NCBI GenBank assembly: GCA_016462095.1
Contig: JAEMTW010000127.1
Span: 1-5,786 of the forward strand
Direction of reading: 5' to 3'
Origin: Thermoleophilia bacterium
Lineage (GTDB): Bacteria; Actinomycetota; Thermoleophilia; Gaiellales; F1-60-MAGs149
DNA length: 5,786 bases
How positions within the stretch are numbered: position 1 is the stretch's first letter; each line of letters starts with the position of its first letter. Below, in pieces: positions 5,689-5,786 of this stretch. The position numbers were made by a program, and so were the translations under genes. The notes beneath the pieces are model-generated. The model was not told the DNA's origin, made no database searches, and saw nothing but the letters and a program-made list of their open reading frames with translations.

Positions 5689-5786
5689 CTTCCTAATGGG
5701 GTCAGACCCTTTTAGGAAGTCGATCATCAATCTCGGCAGAAGACACCGATAGCGACTTCCTAAAAGGGTCTGACCCCATTAGGAAG
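5689..5786. repeat. Perfect 34-base inverted repeat, nested palindromes (REP/BIME- or MITE-like element)
   Basis: Bases 5689-5722 and 5753-5786 are exact reverse complements, separated by a 30-base spacer. The outer 31 bases of each arm (5689-5719 and 5756-5786) are themselves near-palindromic: CTTCCTAA pairs with TTAGGAAG, and the middle contains GGGTC-a-GACCC with a 2x2 mismatch between the stems. The element can therefore fold as one long cruciform or as two separate hairpins. It starts 9 bases after the stop of the ANL-like gene, so it may also end or stabilise that transcript, though no U-run follows a stem. The design recalls paired REP units (BIMEs) mobilised by REP-associated tyrosine transposases, or a small MITE. 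No transposase lies in the window. The right edge coincides with the window end, so the element may continue. Confidence 0.85.

Noticed and set aside
5689..5786. CRISPR repeat pair
   Set aside because: The two copies are in inverted rather than direct orientation, there are only two of them, and no cas gene is present. Nested palindromes fit a REP/MITE-type element better.

Overview
This 5.8 kb window of GC-rich bacterial DNA is almost entirely coding, with two divergent gene clusters that meet at about 2536-2609. The high GC content, GTG start, sparse Shine-Dalgarno sites, tight gene packing and RNase J suggest a high-GC Gram-positive or related lineage (an actinobacterium would fit). No marker in the window fixes the taxon.

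The leftward (minus-strand) cluster, in transcription order, is: a tRNA-Pro(CGG) gene (2462-2535); a nine-segment membrane protein with the signature aspartates of a GxGD intramembrane protease (1590-2411); a succinate-semialdehyde-type aldehyde dehydrogenase (111-1583); and the first 35 codons of a medium-chain (zinc-type) alcohol dehydrogenase that runs off the left edge (1-107). The gaps between the protein genes are 6 and 3 bases, so they look co-transcribed. The two dehydrogenases could act in sequence on an alcohol/aldehyde/acid route. The membrane protein has no obvious metabolic link to them.

The rightward (plus-strand) cluster is: a short form of ribonuclease J (2610-3974); a Nif3/YbgI-family dinuclear-metal protein overlapping it by four bases (3971-4735); and, after a 32-base gap holding a hairpin, a protein resembling the N-terminal part of an acyl-adenylating (ANL/AMP-binding) enzyme without its P-loop or C-terminal domain (4768-5679). 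The window ends in a perfect 34-base inverted repeat with a 30-base spacer (5689-5786). Each arm is itself a near-palindrome, in the style of a REP/BIME or MITE element.

The points most worth following up are the presenilin/signal-peptide-peptidase-like protein, the terminal palindromic element, the degenerate ANL-like protein, and the short RNase J with two mutually exclusive hairpins just upstream. There is no CRISPR array, phage module or defence cassette. No stretch longer than 300 bases lacks a gene.
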